From positions 228,753 to 292,752 of the forward strand of contig CAXXSC010000003.1 in the NCBI GenBank assembly GCA_963668435.2: a DNA stretch of 64,000 nucleotides, given 5' to 3'. The position numbers and the translations under genes are program-made. The notes below the pieces were generated by a model that saw nothing but the letters and a program-made list of their open reading frames with translations, made no database searches and was not told where the DNA came from. This stretch comes from G963668435 sp963668435 (GTDB lineage: Bacteria > Latescibacterota > Latescibacteria > Latescibacterales > Latescibacteraceae). Shown in pieces: positions 8,106 through 17,566 of this stretch (positions are counted from its first letter, which is position 1; every line of letters begins with the position of its first letter).

Positions 8106-8120
8106 TGGCATATAACTTGC
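8106..8120 (+). promoter_or_regulatory. Sigma-54 promoter for the motE-fliK-hook block
   Basis: TGGC (8106-8109) and TTGC (8117-8120) have the exact -24/-12 spacing of RpoN promoters (consensus TGGCAC-N5-TTGC). It lies 50 nt before the MotE-like start, which fits sigma-54 control of middle hook genes in other flagellar systems. Confidence 0.8.
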
Positions 8121-8170
8121 GAATTATTTTGTCGACATAGTATGGCCGTACGGCATGGAGGAACTGTCCT

Positions 8171-8773
8171 GTGAAAAGGATGTTGATATATATTTTGGCG
8201 TTTCAGCCTTTACTGATAATAGCATTTTTAACGTTTCGACAATATGGGCTCGACAAGTATGGCGACCCTGTCGAGTATTATCAGACGAAACAGGAAATGA
8301 TGCAGGCTCTGGAGGATTCGCTCATGGCGCTGCAATCGGTATATTCACCGGACAATGTGGGAGACTCGACCATGGTAGGTATGGCCATGCATTCGAGAAT
8401 ATTCCAGGAATCGAAAGAGTACGACCGTCAGATGACGGAGGTGCGTGCCGCTCTCGATTCGCTTCAGCGCGAAAAGGCCGCGCTTCAAGAGTTATCCAGT
8501 GATGTCGAACAGCGTCAGGCAATACTCGATGATTTGAAACAACGGGCGCTCGATGAAAAGATAATCAAGCTGTCCGAAATATATAACGGAATGAAACCGC
8601 AGCAGTCGGTGCCGCTCTTTATAGAAATGAGCGACACCCTCGCTGTGCTTATTATCACGAATATGCAGGGACGAAATGCCTCCAAACTCATGGGGGCCAT
8701 CGCCGAGCAGGATATTCAAAAGGCGATACGCTTGAATAAGCTTCTTGCTATGATGGGAGTGAAAACACTGTAG
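8171..8773 (+). CDS. MotE-like flagellar protein (MgtE-N-type domain)
   Basis: A 200-residue protein with an N-terminal membrane anchor (about 3-20), a coiled coil (about 85-135) and a C-terminal helical domain whose motif IYNGMKPQQSVPLFIEMSDT, followed by MQGRNASKLMGAIAEQD, matches the MotE/MgtE-N group. MotE family members are periplasmic stator chaperones in epsilon-proteobacteria; Firmicute relatives lie beside fliK, as here. GTG 8171 has a strong GGAGGA site 8 nt upstream. It is the first gene after a sigma-54 promoter and ends 1 nt before fliK. An exact role is not provable from sequence. Confidence 0.8.
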   Translation: MKRMLIYILAFQPLLIIAFLTFRQYGLDKYGDPVEYYQTKQEMMQALEDSLMALQSVYSPDNVGDSTMVGMAMHSRIFQESKEYDRQMTEVRAALDSLQREKAALQELSSDVEQRQAILDDLKQRALDEKIIKLSEIYNGMKPQQSVPLFIEMSDTLAVLIITNMQGRNASKLMGAIAEQDIQKAIRLNKLLAMMGVKTL

Positions 8774-8774
8774 G

Positions 8775-11700
8775 ATGCAATTCTTAATCCAACAGAGCGG
8801 TGCCAATTTTCTCGCACCGTCACTACTTAAGGGAAACGGCCAGACTGCTGAAGGGGACGGTTCTTTCAATACCCTTTTTGCCGCGATTGCCGAAAAAGCC
8901 GGGCTGACAGATACCGCTGGTGTGGAGATTACCAATCTCAACGATACCAGTATGGGTATCAGCATGGACGCCCCGTCGGCTGACATGGCTGTTCCCGCAG
9001 ATAGTGACCTTCGGATAAACGAGATACCCGCTGCTATGGGGAGTACGCCGATCACAACGAGTGATTCTGAGGCGCCGCTTTCCGAGGATGAGAGTGTCGA
9101 TGCCTCGATCGTGATAGCCGTTGAGGATGGCGAGGAGATCGTTGTCCCGGTAAGAATAAGCCTTCGACAGGTAGAGACTGCCGAGGGAAGTGACAGCGGC
9201 GAAAAATCACTCCAGCTTATCGTTCAGCCACTTGATGACACAGCCGATCAGAAAACAGTGGAAAAGGCTGCCGTATTCCTGGCCTTTATGCTTGGCAGAT
9301 CAGCGAAAGTGTCCGACATAGACGCGGTCGAGATTGTCGTTAGCGAACCTGTTGCTGAAACAGATGTAAACGGCATCGCGACGGAAGAGCTTTCAGGTGC
9401 TGAAACAGCAACGATTCAGTCGGCTCCCGCCCAGATGGCAAATCCAACCGTTTCTGTTGATGCAACTGTTGAAGCTGTCTCCGCAAAAACTGTTGGAGTG
9501 TCGCAAACTTCAGGTGATACCACCAGCGGCACGACCACTGCACAGACCCAATTGCCCGAGAGCGACACGGCACAAAGTAATACGGCCCAGACCGGTCATG
9601 AATCCTTCCGACAGCCAGCCGGAGCTGAAACCACGCAGGAAAGCGCATCTGTCACTCCTCGGGAAACTGCTGATACAAGTCTGTTATCTGCATCGAAAAT
9701 TGTTGGTGAAGACAGCAATTCCCTGACGGCAAATGAGACGCTCACGGCAGCTCTCAAAGACCGTACTGTGTCCGAAAAGACAGCTTCTTCCGATACGGTT
9801 CAGGAAAATGCGATAGATGCGGTAACGTCAGATAAACAAGCACATAGGAACGATGTTGAGCCTTCGGCTAAGAGCTTTGACATCGGTTCGGCCGATGAAA
9901 TTCTGTCGACTGCTCTTTCCGCTGAAAGCAGCGAAAGTGAAAATACTTCGATACGGCTCCGTATAGAAATACCCCAGGAAGCCGTGGCCGAAAAAGCAGC
10001 CACCGGGACAGAAGAGGCCGCCGATGTACAGGGCGGGAAACTTATCGATCTCATTCAGGCGCTGAACGGCGATAAGGGCGATGTCGAGATCGTTGTTACG
10101 ACAGCCGATACCGCGGAAAACGATGTTACTACCGGTCAGGGCGCGATGCTCTCCGCCAAGGCCGTTGCTGTCGAAAATGCAGGAGATAAGCCCGCCAAAG
10201 CCTCTGAAACGGATGTCGCTGAGTCTGTCACAGCCAAGGAAAAGACCACTGAGACCACTCCTGTTGCGGAAACCCTCAAAGACACAGCTGCGCCTTCCTC
10301 TGACAATGGCAAAACCGTTTCCGAAACGACAGAAACGCAGACGGCGGTAACGTTTGGATCCAATCATGAACGTTCTCATGAAACAAGCCAGGCAATTGAT
10401 CAGACCAAGCCGGAAATCCGTATAGCTGAAAAAGATATCGCTCGTCACGATCAGAAACCGGTTTCAACGGAAAACAACACTGCGAGTGAAACCAGTGTGA
10501 AACCGGATGAAACGACTGCTGCGAAGAGTGAATCTGTCACTGGTGAAGATGCGGCACGGATTTCTGTGAGAGAAAATATCGAAACTGCAAAGACGTCTGT
10601 TGGCACGAAACAAGCCGATATGACAGCTTCTGAACTGGCTGTTCCAGAGACTTCTGACACGGAAAATGAAAGTGCTTTTACCAAGGTTGTTACTGACAGA
10701 AATACAGTGTCTTACGTTGAATCTGAAACGCTTGTTACACAACCTGAAACAGCCGGGCAGAAAAGTGAAATCGGTGCTGACGAAGCAGCCGGATTGAAGC
10801 GTGAGATTAGCGCTGCTGAAACGCGAAAAGTACAGACTGTAAACAAGCAGGAAAGGATTCAGCCGGCTCCGGAATCCGATTCCCGAAACATTTCGGCTGC
10901 AAGCGATGAACAGGCTGCTGTTTCATCTGACAGCACTGAAAATTCGTCGATTGCAGACACGTCTCAAAGACTGAAAACCGTCTTGTCTGACACAAAAATT
11001 TCCGATACAGGTCAGACAGTCCAGACGACAGATGAGCCTGATGCCGATGACCGGAATGTCAGTGTTTCCAAGGCTGTTCCCGTTTCACGTGTCAGGAGCG
11101 AATTCGCGAAAAAGGCTGCTGTCGTTTCCGCCGAAAAAGCTGTTGAGACTTCAAATGGAGCGGCTGAAAAACAGCTTTCCGAGCCGGTTAATGAGACACA
11201 ATCAGCAACAGTGGAAAACACTCTATCAAAGACCGATCTGCGCCCTGAAGGCAAGGTTATACAGTCAGATTTGCAGGCGGCTGAAGCTGATGTGAACAGT
11301 CCGAATACGGATAGGTCGGGAACTACCCGGACAAGCGTTTCAGACGGCATAGTCAGTGAGCCTGTAACAATGTCATCGCTGAAGACAGCTGAGAACCAAG
11401 CAGTATCCGATGCCTCTGAGATGGCGGATACATCCACTCAGTCTTATAAGGGTGCGGATGTTGCCGTGACAACAAAAGCTTCGGCACAACCCGGTGTTGC
11501 AGAAAAATCGTCACAGGCAACAGAAGATGCCGCACCATTTGCTGAAAATACGAAGCCGGAAAACGGATCAAACGGCAACGTGAAAGAGCGTATTTTCGTG
11601 AATTCCCTGCAGCGTGAGAGCATGGTCAGGGCGAATATCCGCAATGCTGAGACAAGCTCGACCGAAACGAGAGAATCAATCCCGGCTTCTACACAGAATA

Positions 11701-12911
11701 CAGTTTCTTCGGCTGGAGAAATGGAAACTGTCCAGGCACCGGTCAGCACTGTTCCCAACACAAGTGATCACGTTAAGGCAGATACTGTTTCGGGCCAGGG
11801 CCTGGAAACGACGAATGCATCTGCCGCGAAAGCCGTTGCCACAGACACGGAAATTTCGGTTCCGGAAAGTTCAACTGCTCAAGAGACTAATGACAGCAGC
11901 GCCTACTCAACCACAGTAAAAACAGGGGTATCTGCAAATACAACCCGTCCGGAAATCATGAGATCCGAATTTGCCGAAGCCGAATCTGCCAATCCTGAGG
12001 TCCAGGTCGATACACCGGTTTCAAAGACAACTGTGACGACGGAACAGGCAGTAAGCGCAGAAATGAACTCTGATTCCGCAATGACTGTCCATACAGAGGA
12101 AACGGCACAGACTGCCGGTATTACTGCGGCGGCAAATAACAGGACTTTGAGCTCTGAAGGCAAGAAAAAAGCGAGTCCGGCGGAAAAAGCAGGTGAGGAG
12201 GCCCCGGTGCAGAGTGCCCGTACGCAGACACAGGTAACAGCTGCGCAGAACAGCGATTTCGGCGCCATGAACGGTGAATCGTTTGGATCGTCTGACAACG
12301 GTGAATCCCTGAACTGGCAGACTGATGGGGCCGACAGCATGAGTGGTGATATCACAGCCGATAACGATACAGCTGCGGCTACGACAGTCCAGAACGATTT
12401 CAGCCGTATTATCAGGACAGCGAGTTCGGGCACCGAAAAAGCCCAGTCTTCGGCAATGTCGGCGGAATACGAGGAGCGTGTGTTCTCCTCTGTAGTGAGT
12501 CAGGCGAAATTCATGATCGGGCGGGGCAGTTCCAATGCTGTCATTACACTCGATCCGCCGAGCCTCGGAAAGGTCCGTCTCGAGCTTGTGACCGAACAGT
12601 CAAAAGTCACGGGCCGTATTACAGTTGAGAGTAAGGAAGTTAAAGAAGTCATAGAGAACAGGATGAGCGAACTCAGCGACAGTCTTTCGAAGAGCGGACT
12701 TAAGGTTGAGAGTTTCGATGTTCAGGTTGGCCACAATTCCGGCACAGACAGTTGGGCGAGACGTGAGGACACGGAACGAATGATGTCACAGATCCGTCAG
12801 GATCTCAGAAACGGCCAGTCTGTCTCTGATAACAATAATGCAGGGGAGTCGGCAGTTCTTTCACGGGCGCGGATGATTGCTCATGAAGGCGCCATTGACC
12901 TGACTGTTTAG
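8775..12911 (+). CDS. fliK: Giant flagellar hook-length control protein FliK
   Basis: FliK is secreted as a molecular ruler and switches export specificity from hook to filament through FlhB. The C-terminal switch domain is clear: NAVITLDPPSLGKVRLELVT near residues 1255-1275, followed by the GLKVESFDVQVG end (about 1315). The protein has 1378 residues, about three times the usual 400-500. The extra length (about 190-1220) is low-complexity Ser/Thr/Ala/Glu/Asp sequence with no cysteine that I can find, probably disordered. Two short beta-rich islands occur near 105-180 and 390-450. flgD follows after 43 nt. Confidence 0.93.
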   Translation: MQFLIQQSGANFLAPSLLKGNGQTAEGDGSFNTLFAAIAEKAGLTDTAGVEITNLNDTSMGISMDAPSADMAVPADSDLRINEIPAAMGSTPITTSDSEAPLSEDESVDASIVIAVEDGEEIVVPVRISLRQVETAEGSDSGEKSLQLIVQPLDDTADQKTVEKAAVFLAFMLGRSAKVSDIDAVEIVVSEPVAETDVNGIATEELSGAETATIQSAPAQMANPTVSVDATVEAVSAKTVGVSQTSGDTTSGTTTAQTQLPESDTAQSNTAQTGHESFRQPAGAETTQESASVTPRETADTSLLSASKIVGEDSNSLTANETLTAALKDRTVSEKTASSDTVQENAIDAVTSDKQAHRNDVEPSAKSFDIGSADEILSTALSAESSESENTSIRLRIEIPQEAVAEKAATGTEEAADVQGGKLIDLIQALNGDKGDVEIVVTTADTAENDVTTGQGAMLSAKAVAVENAGDKPAKASETDVAESVTAKEKTTETTPVAETLKDTAAPSSDNGKTVSETTETQTAVTFGSNHERSHETSQAIDQTKPEIRIAEKDIARHDQKPVSTENNTASETSVKPDETTAAKSESVTGEDAARISVRENIETAKTSVGTKQADMTASELAVPETSDTENESAFTKVVTDRNTVSYVESETLVTQPETAGQKSEIGADEAAGLKREISAAETRKVQTVNKQERIQPAPESDSRNISAASDEQAAVSSDSTENSSIADTSQRLKTVLSDTKISDTGQTVQTTDEPDADDRNVSVSKAVPVSRVRSEFAKKAAVVSAEKAVETSNGAAEKQLSEPVNETQSATVENTLSKTDLRPEGKVIQSDLQAAEADVNSPNTDRSGTTRTSVSDGIVSEPVTMSSLKTAENQAVSDASEMADTSTQSYKGADVAVTTKASAQPGVAEKSSQATEDAAPFAENTKPENGSNGNVKERIFVNSLQRESMVRANIRNAETSSTETRESIPASTQNTVSSAGEMETVQAPVSTVPNTSDHVKADTVSGQGLETTNASAAKAVATDTEISVPESSTAQETNDSSAYSTTVKTGVSANTTRPEIMRSEFAEAESANPEVQVDTPVSKTTVTTEQAVSAEMNSDSAMTVHTEETAQTAGITAAANNRTLSSEGKKKASPAEKAGEEAPVQSARTQTQVTAAQNSDFGAMNGESFGSSDNGESLNWQTDGADSMSGDITADNDTAAATTVQNDFSRIIRTASSGTEKAQSSAMSAEYEERVFSSVVSQAKFMIGRGSSNAVITLDPPSLGKVRLELVTEQSKVTGRITVESKEVKEVIENRMSELSDSLSKSGLKVESFDVQVGHNSGTDSWARREDTERMMSQIRQDLRNGQSVSDNNNAGESAVLSRARMIAHEGAIDLTV

Positions 12912-12954
12912 GAAATGAAACAGCGAGCACTTCTATAGAAGGAGAATATGCGCT

Positions 12955-13716
12955 ATGATGCCCCAGTCTACAGTTACGACAACGAGTTCCTACAGTTTGG
13001 AGACCTATTCTTCGAATGGGAATTTGTGGGGTGCGACGGAGTCTGATCTGAACGCTGAAGTCATCGAAGAGGAAGATGCGACTTCAGAACTGGGGAAGGA
13101 TGAGTTTATGAAACTCCTCCTCGCCCAGATGCAGAATCAGGACCCGTTGAATCCTACGGACAACACGGAGTTCGTTGCCCAGCTTGCTCAGTTTACATCT
13201 CTTGAGCAGATGACGAACATGAATACGAGCCTTGAAGAGATGCTCGAATCGAACGCAACGATCTCAGAGTCCATCAATTCTACTATGCTGATTAACTATA
13301 TCGGTAAGAATGTCGATGCGGTGTCAAACTACTTCAATTTCGATGGCAACGATCCTGTCGAACTGACATTTTATGCAGGATCAGATATCGTTGAGGGAAC
13401 TCTTGACATCTATAATGCGAGCGATACGCTTGTTCGATCGATTGATCTTGCCGGTGTCGATTCGGGTGTCAATACAATCGAATGGGACGGTCTCTCGACC
13501 TATGGTACTCTACAGGAAGAAGGCGGCTATTATTACGACATGACCGCGTATGACATTCTTGATGAGAGTGTTTCGGTAACGCCAAAATTAACCGGCGTTG
13601 TCGATGGTGTCACGTATCTCGAAGGCGAGGCTCATCTCAAGATCGGCGATATCCTGGTGCCGTTCCATTCAGTGAGCAATATTACGCAGCCTGATGAAGA
13701 AACTGTTGAGGAATAA
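12955..13716 (+). CDS. flgD: Hook scaffolding/capping protein FlgD
   Basis: FlgD caps the growing hook and directs FlgE assembly. The conserved N-terminal block is present (LGKDEFMKLLLAQMQNQDPL near residues 47-66, then NPTDNTEFVAQLAQFTSLEQ). The C-terminal half holds the tudor/FnIII-like fold, with VNTIEWDGLSTYG as the typical motif. At 253 residues it is of normal size. An AGAAGGAGAA site precedes ATG 12955. It follows fliK in a hook operon. Confidence 0.95.
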   Translation: MMPQSTVTTTSSYSLETYSSNGNLWGATESDLNAEVIEEEDATSELGKDEFMKLLLAQMQNQDPLNPTDNTEFVAQLAQFTSLEQMTNMNTSLEEMLESNATISESINSTMLINYIGKNVDAVSNYFNFDGNDPVELTFYAGSDIVEGTLDIYNASDTLVRSIDLAGVDSGVNTIEWDGLSTYGTLQEEGGYYYDMTAYDILDESVSVTPKLTGVVDGVTYLEGEAHLKIGDILVPFHSVSNITQPDEETVEE

Positions 13717-13764
13717 TACCTTTGTCGATACAATTGATTATTCAAGGGCGAAAGGAGGTGAATC

Positions 13765-14148
13765 ATGGCTGAATTGCTGACCGGACTTAACAGGCTTTCC
13801 GGGGCCGGCACCCAAAGCGGATTGACCCGGATCCAGCGGCAGGGAAGAGATTTGACATTTTCCGATGTGCTCAAGGCACGTCTTGAAAAGGAATCGGGAA
13901 TCTCATTCAGCGCCCATACTGTCGAACGTCTCAGAGAACGCGGCATTTCACTGGATGATGTTCAGCTTAACCGCCTGTCAGAGGCTGTCCAAAAGGCCGA
14001 GGCCAAGGGTGGCGATGATACGCTTGTGATGCTGGATGATAAGGCATTCATAGTCAGTGTTCCCAACAGGACTGTTATTACAGCCATGACCGGCGACTCT
14101 ATGAAAGAGAACGTGTTCACTAACATCGACAGTGCGGTGATTGCATAG
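13765..14148 (+). CDS. Flagellar operon protein of the TIGR02530 type
   Basis: A 127-residue protein with an excellent AAAGGAGGTGA site. The core, SGISFSAHTVERLRERGISL near residues 44-64, followed by a helix and TLVMLDDKAFIVSVPNRTVITAM, matches the small conserved protein found between flgD and flgE in Firmicutes and other phyla (TIGR02530 family, function unclear). Its position here is identical. No signal peptide or membrane segment is seen. A role in hook assembly or its regulation is plausible but unproven. Confidence 0.85.
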   Translation: MAELLTGLNRLSGAGTQSGLTRIQRQGRDLTFSDVLKARLEKESGISFSAHTVERLRERGISLDDVQLNRLSEAVQKAEAKGGDDTLVMLDDKAFIVSVPNRTVITAMTGDSMKENVFTNIDSAVIA

Positions 14149-14265
14149 AAAAGGGAAATAGAAAAAAGAACGCAACATAACATAAACAACAGGCCGGACC
14201 TCGTTGAGGAAGCCTGACACCGCCGACCGACCGACGCGGTGTAGCGAGCACAAGGAGGCAGCACA

Positions 14266-16395
14266 ATGTCACAGCGGTCAATGTATACCGCAGTGAGCGG
14301 TATTCGAAACCAGCAGACTTACATGGATGTTATCGCCAATAACATCTCGAACTCGGGAACCATGGGGTTCAAGAAGGGCAGGATTACCTTCGAAGAGTCA
14401 TTTTCGCTCCTGCTTCAGGGCGCCTCGCGTCCTCCCGGAGATCAGGGCGGTGTCAACCCGCTTCAGATCGGTAACGGTAGTTCCATTGGTTCCATTGACA
14501 ACATTTTTGTCCAGGGAAATATCCAGTCGACCGGTAATATGACTGATCTCGCGATCAGGGGTGACGGTTTCTTTGTTGTCAACGATGGTCAGCGCGATTA
14601 TTACACACGCGCCGGTTCTTTCCAGTGGGATTCCAACGGAAAGCTGGTTATTCCGTTTAACGGTATGAAAGTCCAGGGCCGTCTGGCCAACGCGGATGGT
14701 CAGGTCAACGAAGGTTCCACCATCGGTGATATCACGGTGCCTTTCGGTACTGTCGATAAGGCGAAAGCAACCGAAACGGTCAATTTCGTCGGTAATCTCG
14801 ATGCCCAGGAACAGCCGGTCGGTACCATTCTCCAGACAGACAGGCTGTATGCCAAGGAGATAGCTGGCGATACAAGTGATGTCAACCTTCTCTACGCCAA
14901 GGGTAATGCCGATCTCCAGATCACTGGTATGTCCAGCATGTCCACCACCGTTACCGTAACCTCGACCGCTGATGCAAGCGGTGTTTCCAAGACAGTGAAC
15001 TACACATATGTGGCTACCGATACCGGTGATTCGAGCCAGGATTTCCATACTCTGGATGATCTGATTGCTGAAATCAATACCGATTTCGGTTCCACACATC
15101 TGACAGTGGCCATGAACACTGACGGTGCATTGGAATTCAACAATGTCGGTGGTGCTAACAATATTCTTACCATCTCAAGTGTGAACTCGGTGCTTAACAA
15201 GGCGCTTTCTTCCGCCAATGGCACTGTCGGTGAAAAAATAACCGACGAATTCTCTCATGTGGCCAAGTCAACAGACGATCTGACCATTCTCAGGAACTCC
15301 GTTGGTGACAGTCTCGGACTCGCATTGGCAGACACTATCAGCATCAGCGGTCGTGTGGGCGGCACCGAGATCGATTCTGTTGAGGGCGGCACTGCCGATC
15401 CCTATGCTGTCAATGTTGATGACGGTACCGGGCAGAGCCTTACCTATGGTGATTTTGCCACTTATGTCAAAACTTCTTTCAATATTACGAATCAGACCGG
15501 TGTTGTGATCGATGCTGCAACCGGCTCGTTGATTATTAATGGTGACGGCGGTATGGAGAACGAGCTCAGCGCTATCAACATTACAACCGATGCCGCCACG
15601 ACTGGTGGTACCGCCGCCAATTTTGACCGTGTTTTCGATGCCACCGTCGGTAACTGGGACATCACCCAGGATGCCGAGGATGTGACCCATGAGGCATCGG
15701 TACGCGTTTTCGACTCGCTCGGTAATGCCCATACACTGACTCTGACACTTGTCAAGGATGTCAAGCTTCCCAATACCTGGGACTGGAGTGTTGCTGTTCC
15801 TGAACCGGCAGAGCTCTCCGGTGGTTATGAGGGTACTATGACGTTCGATGCCAATGGCGCACTCGAGTCCTTTTCCTATTCACAGGGTGCCAACTCGCTG
15901 ACATTCGATCCGAAGACCGGCGCGGAAGTTCCTGTCGAAATGGTGCTCAATTTCGGCACTCTGGGCGGCACCGACGGTATCACGCAGTTCTCGAGCAACT
16001 CGACGGTGATTGCCAAGGATCAGGATGGTTATTCCTCGGGTGCGCTTGATAGTGTCAATATTGATGAATCCGGCCAGATTACCGGTCTTTATACCAACGG
16101 TAACAGCCGTCTGATCGCACAGCTTGTTCTGGCCACATTCAACAACCCGGCCGGTCTCGAGCGTGTGGGTGACAACACGTATGATATTTCCGCCAACTCC
16201 GGTCTCGCGATCCTCGGTTTCGCGGGAACCTCGATCAATGCGACGATTACTCCGGGTGCGGTAGAGATGTCGAATGTTGATATCGCGGAAGAGTTCACCA
16301 ACATGATCCTCGCGCAGCGTACTTTCCAGGCGAATGCCCGTACGATCACGACTTCTGACGAAATCCTGCAGGAGACGGTGAACCTGAAACGGTAA
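14266..16395 (+). CDS. flgE: Flagellar hook protein FlgE, enlarged
   Basis: FlgE builds the flexible hook. The N-terminus (MYTAVSGIRNQQTYMDVIAN, then NISNSGTMGFK) and C-terminus (EFTNMILAQRTFQANARTIT) are the paired D0 helices shared by axial proteins. The 709 residues exceed the common 400-450. The surplus is a central Gly/Thr/Ser/Asp-rich region (about 150-480) likely to form extra outer beta domains. An AAGGAGGCAG ribosome site precedes the start. It ends the hook block and is followed by a stable stem-loop. Confidence 0.95.
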   Translation: MSQRSMYTAVSGIRNQQTYMDVIANNISNSGTMGFKKGRITFEESFSLLLQGASRPPGDQGGVNPLQIGNGSSIGSIDNIFVQGNIQSTGNMTDLAIRGDGFFVVNDGQRDYYTRAGSFQWDSNGKLVIPFNGMKVQGRLANADGQVNEGSTIGDITVPFGTVDKAKATETVNFVGNLDAQEQPVGTILQTDRLYAKEIAGDTSDVNLLYAKGNADLQITGMSSMSTTVTVTSTADASGVSKTVNYTYVATDTGDSSQDFHTLDDLIAEINTDFGSTHLTVAMNTDGALEFNNVGGANNILTISSVNSVLNKALSSANGTVGEKITDEFSHVAKSTDDLTILRNSVGDSLGLALADTISISGRVGGTEIDSVEGGTADPYAVNVDDGTGQSLTYGDFATYVKTSFNITNQTGVVIDAATGSLIINGDGGMENELSAINITTDAATTGGTAANFDRVFDATVGNWDITQDAEDVTHEASVRVFDSLGNAHTLTLTLVKDVKLPNTWDWSVAVPEPAELSGGYEGTMTFDANGALESFSYSQGANSLTFDPKTGAEVPVEMVLNFGTLGGTDGITQFSSNSTVIAKDQDGYSSGALDSVNIDESGQITGLYTNGNSRLIAQLVLATFNNPAGLERVGDNTYDISANSGLAILGFAGTSINATITPGAVEMSNVDIAEEFTNMILAQRTFQANARTITTSDEILQETVNLKR

Positions 16396-16452
16396 TTTTT
16401 TCTGAATTAGTGAAAAGTTTTTGTATATTGTATTATAACGACTATGGCTGAA

Positions 16453-16487
16453 GCGGGAACCGAATACCGGGACCATCCGGTTCCCGC
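16453..16487 (+). other. Stable stem-loop between flgE and flbD
   Basis: GCGGGAACCG (16453-16462) pairs perfectly with CGGTTCCCGC (16478-16487) around a 15-nt loop. No U-tract follows, so it is more likely a transcript-stabilising or processing hairpin than an intrinsic terminator. It could keep flgE mRNA more abundant than the downstream motor genes. Confidence 0.7.
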
Positions 16488-16558
16488 AGGCCGGAAGTGT
16501 CAAACGTGCCGGGATATATTTGGGCGCAGATGAGGGGTCCCGGAAGAAGAGGTGCTCC

Positions 16559-16765
16559 ATGATACACCTTACAAGAATCAATGACACGCATTTCGTTATT
16601 AACGCGGAGCTGATCGAACTTATCGAGTCCAGCCCCGATACGATCGTGTCTTTAACCAACGGCCACAAGTATCTCGTTAAGGATACGGTCGATGATGTGG
16701 TCAATAAAGTCGTTGCGTACAAACGAAGTATCGCTGAAAGAGTACTCGACAGAGACGAGTCGTAA
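16559..16765 (+). CDS. flbD: FlbD-family small flagellar protein
   Basis: A 68-residue protein beginning MIHLTRINDTHFVINAELIE, then LIESSPDTIVSLTNGHKYLVKD, the hallmark of the FlbD family found between flgE and motA in many bacteria. It is not the Caulobacter FlbD transcription factor. Its exact role is unknown. The start at 16559 is preferred over an upstream in-frame TTG because the family begins at this residue and a GAGGTG site lies just upstream. motA follows after 24 nt. Confidence 0.88.
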   Translation: MIHLTRINDTHFVINAELIELIESSPDTIVSLTNGHKYLVKDTVDDVVNKVVAYKRSIAERVLDRDES

Positions 16766-16789
16766 AGAAAGAAAAATGAGGGATCTGTT

Positions 16790-17557
16790 ATGGATCTTGC
16801 AAGTGTAATAGGCCTTGCCGCTGGTTTGGCATTTATTTTCATGGCGGTTATCTTCAGTGGCAGTGTCATGTTGTTCGTTGATATCAAGTCGATGCTTATC
16901 GTGGTCGGCGGTACAGCCGGTGCAACATTGATGCATTATCCGCTTGCCGATATGATAGGCTTGGTCAAGGTGCTGCAGAAAGCGTTCCTCCATAAAGAGG
17001 AGACGCCGATGGACACGATTAAAACACTTGTCAGTTTCGCTGAAACTGCGCGTCGCGAGGGTATCCTCTCACTCGAGCAGCAGGCGGCATCCCTTGATGA
17101 CGAGTTTCTTAAAACCGGTATCACACTTGCTGTGGATGGTACTGAGCCGGAACATATACGTGATATCATGACTACCGAGATCAACTATATCGCTGAACGT
17201 CACAAAGTAGGCGCCGGTATTTTTGAAACTATGGCGATGTTCGGTCCGGCTTTCGGCATGATCGGTACGCTGATCGGTCTCATAGGTATGCTTGCGCAGA
17301 TGAACGATCCTTCGTCGATTGGTGGTAATATGGCAGTGGCGCTCATCACGACGCTGTACGGTTCTTTTATCGCAAATATGCTTTGTATCCCCATTGCGGG
17401 TAAGCTTAAGGCCCGCTCGGCTGGTGAGGTTCTCATCAAAGAGCTGTGTATCGAGGGTATCATGTCGATCCAGTCTGGTGACAATCCACGTATTGTCGAG
17501 GACAAGCTCAAGGCCTTTATATCGCCGTCGTTGAGGGAAACGAAGGAAGAAGAGTAG
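16790..17557 (+). CDS. motA: Flagellar stator protein MotA
   Basis: MotA forms, with MotB, the ion channel that drives rotation. The 255 residues contain four membrane segments, with the last two carrying FGPAFGMIGTLIGLIGML (about 145-162) and MAVALITTLYGSFIANM. Between segments 2 and 3 is the cytoplasmic loop that contacts FliG, including a REGILSLE motif. It is followed by motB after 9 nt, the standard pair. I cannot tell proton from sodium coupling with confidence. Confidence 0.96.
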   Translation: MDLASVIGLAAGLAFIFMAVIFSGSVMLFVDIKSMLIVVGGTAGATLMHYPLADMIGLVKVLQKAFLHKEETPMDTIKTLVSFAETARREGILSLEQQAASLDDEFLKTGITLAVDGTEPEHIRDIMTTEINYIAERHKVGAGIFETMAMFGPAFGMIGTLIGLIGMLAQMNDPSSIGGNMAVALITTLYGSFIANMLCIPIAGKLKARSAGEVLIKELCIEGIMSIQSGDNPRIVEDKLKAFISPSLRETKEEE

Positions 17558-17566
17558 GCGGCCGTC

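Noticed and set aside
15880..16887. A 335-codon minus-strand ORF across the end of flgE and the flbD region
   Set aside because: It is antisense to clear flgE, flbD and motA coding sequence, lacks a ribosome site and has no recognisable domain.
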